This document shows positions 63,143-64,000 of a stretch of DNA of 64,000 nucleotides, in pieces (position 1 is the first letter of the stretch; each line of letters starts with the position of its first letter). A model generated the notes under the pieces. It was not told the origin of the DNA, searched no databases, and was given only the letters and a program-made list of their open reading frames with translations. The stretch covers positions 124,001 to 188,000 of the forward strand of contig NZ_JAUQOM010000002.1 of NCBI RefSeq assembly GCF_030580935.1. Reading direction: 5' to 3'. The DNA is from Sphingobium cyanobacteriorum (GTDB lineage Bacteria; Pseudomonadota; Alphaproteobacteria; Sphingomonadales; Sphingomonadaceae). The translations under genes were made by a program, and so were the position numbers.

Positions 63143-64000
63143 TGTCGCCCTTGATGCCCCCGACGTACAGCAGGAGGAGCAGGAAGCGCGCCAGTCCGCG
63201 CGCAAGACATGGTTGATCCGTCTGGCGCTTGTCGTGATCGTCGGCGGGCTGTTGTGGACGGCCTGGTATCTGCTGGTCGGGCGCAATCATGTCAGCACTG
63301 ACAATGCCTATGTAAATGCGGAAATGGCCCAGGTGACGCCGCTGATTTCAGCGCAGGCTACCGAAGTGCTGGTCAGCGACACGCAGCCGGTCAGGAAGGG
63401 CGACATTCTGGTCAGGCTGGACCCGACCAATGCGCGGATCGCGATCGCGCAGGCGCAAGCCGATCTGGCCGAGGCACGCCGCCGTTTCCGCCAGACGCTG
63501 GCGACCAGCCAGTCGCTGGCGGCACAGGTGGACGCCCGCAGCGCGGACATCGTTCAGGCACGCGCGCAACTCGCCACCGCCCAGGCCGATTTCGACAAGG
63601 CACGCATCGACCTGCAACGGCGCGAGGCGCTGGTCGGCGACGGCGCCGTGTCGGGCGATGAAGTGACGGCCGCGCGCAAGGGTTATGCCGCCGCCAAGGC
63701 CGCGCTCGACCTGGCCCGCGCCGGGGTCCAGACCGCGCAGGCGACACGCGGGGCGGCGACCGGCCAGCTACAGGCCAATGATGCGTTGGTGCGCGGATCG
63801 ACGATCGACACCGATCCGGCGGTGATGGCCGCCCAGGCGAAGCTGGAATCGGCGCAACTTGATCTTGCCCGCACGGTCATCCGCGCGCCCATCGATGGCG
63901 TCGTCACCAAAAGGCAGGTGCAGGTCGGCCAGCGCGTGGCCCAGGGCAATGCCATCATGACCATCGTTCCGCTCGCCCATCTCTATGTCGATGCCAATTT
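63135..64000 (+). CDS. Membrane-fusion protein of the EmrA/HlyD family, 3' end outside the window
   Basis: At least 288 residues visible. It has a cytoplasmic N-terminus, one transmembrane helix (about 29-46, LALVVIVGGLLWTAWYLL), the first lipoyl half-motif (VSTDNAYVNAEMAQVTPLISAQATEV), a long alpha-helical hairpin (about 95-215) and the second lipoyl half (LARTVIRAPIDGVVTKRQVQVGQRV). This is the EmrA pattern, which pairs with an EmrB-type MFS pump probably encoded just beyond the window. ATG 63135 overlaps the NodT stop. Confidence 0.93.
   Translation, partial: MADVALDAPDVQQEEQEARQSARKTWLIRLALVVIVGGLLWTAWYLLVGRNHVSTDNAYVNAEMAQVTPLISAQATEVLVSDTQPVRKGDILVRLDPTNARIAIAQAQADLAEARRRFRQTLATSQSLAAQVDARSADIVQARAQLATAQADFDKARIDLQRREALVGDGAVSGDEVTAARKGYAAAKAALDLARAGVQTAQATRGAATGQLQANDALVRGSTIDTDPAVMAAQAKLESAQLDLARTVIRAPIDGVVTKRQVQVGQRVAQGNAIMTIVPLAHLYVDAN

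Overview
The window is a high-GC, densely packed chromosomal segment of an alphaproteobacterium, most likely of the Sphingomonadaceae (Sphingobium/Sphingomonas type). This placement is inferred from gene content: a PEP-CTERM protein, a CrtZ carotenoid hydroxylase for yellow pigments, a TorF-type porin, an ATP12 chaperone, an HdaA-like DnaA regulator, alphaproteobacterial SspB, MidA/NDUFAF7, and intergenic palindromes of the kinds common in sphingomonads. Almost everything is core housekeeping. There is no prophage, insertion sequence, rRNA or CRISPR array.

Layout. 1-3.4 kb: an overlapping string of crcB (cut by the window edge), a pseudouridine synthase, a HAD phosphatase, a small membrane protein and an ATP12 chaperone. 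3.4-8.3 kb: a TPR protein, two different L,D-transpeptidases with a small lipoprotein, a deacetylase-fold enzyme and a membrane protein. 8.3-11.9 kb: the histidine operon hisB-hisH-hisA-hisF, then hisE, interrupted between hisF and hisE by a PEP-CTERM surface protein with its own sigma-54-type promoter. 11.9-18.1 kb: sspB, fumC, gmk, midA, lgt. 18.1-19.5 kb: a lower-GC patch with gene fragments and a DUF4279 protein. 19.5-29.4 kb: crtZ, a TorF porin, cystathionine beta-lyase plus sulfurtransferase, queF, a large M1 aminopeptidase, a MarR regulator and tRNA-Gln. 29.5-37.5 kb: purN (fused to a YjbR domain), purM, DUF2066, hdaA, ppk and ppx. 37.5-46 kb: a CNNM-type transporter, an OmpA lipoprotein, the tightly overlapping operon yggT-DUF167-folD-(DUF4440-like)-marC, a frameshifted antitoxin, argB, a queuosine-precursor transporter and a membrane cytochrome c. 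46-50.4 kb: pheA, a sterol-desaturase-type enzyme, DUF2141, a YbbN-like thioredoxin/TPR protein, a LON-domain protein, a Trm112-like protein and an exported RidA. 50.4-57.6 kb: a TonB receptor, a TlpA-like thioredoxin, argH, an LptM-like lipoprotein, lysA and a truncated CysG-like protein.

The least explained part is 57.6-60.9 kb. A receiver/coiled-coil protein is divergent from a four-gene cassette: a 46-residue acidic peptide with a strong ribosome binding site, two overlapping genes for proteins that look like cupin-fold paralogues (one keeps a His cluster, the other has largely lost it), and a winged-helix regulator with a degenerate receiver domain. I recognise no described system with this composition, and it is my main candidate for something new. 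The window ends in a TetR-controlled, EmrA/NodT-type tripartite efflux operon with two matching operator-like palindromes between the divergent genes.
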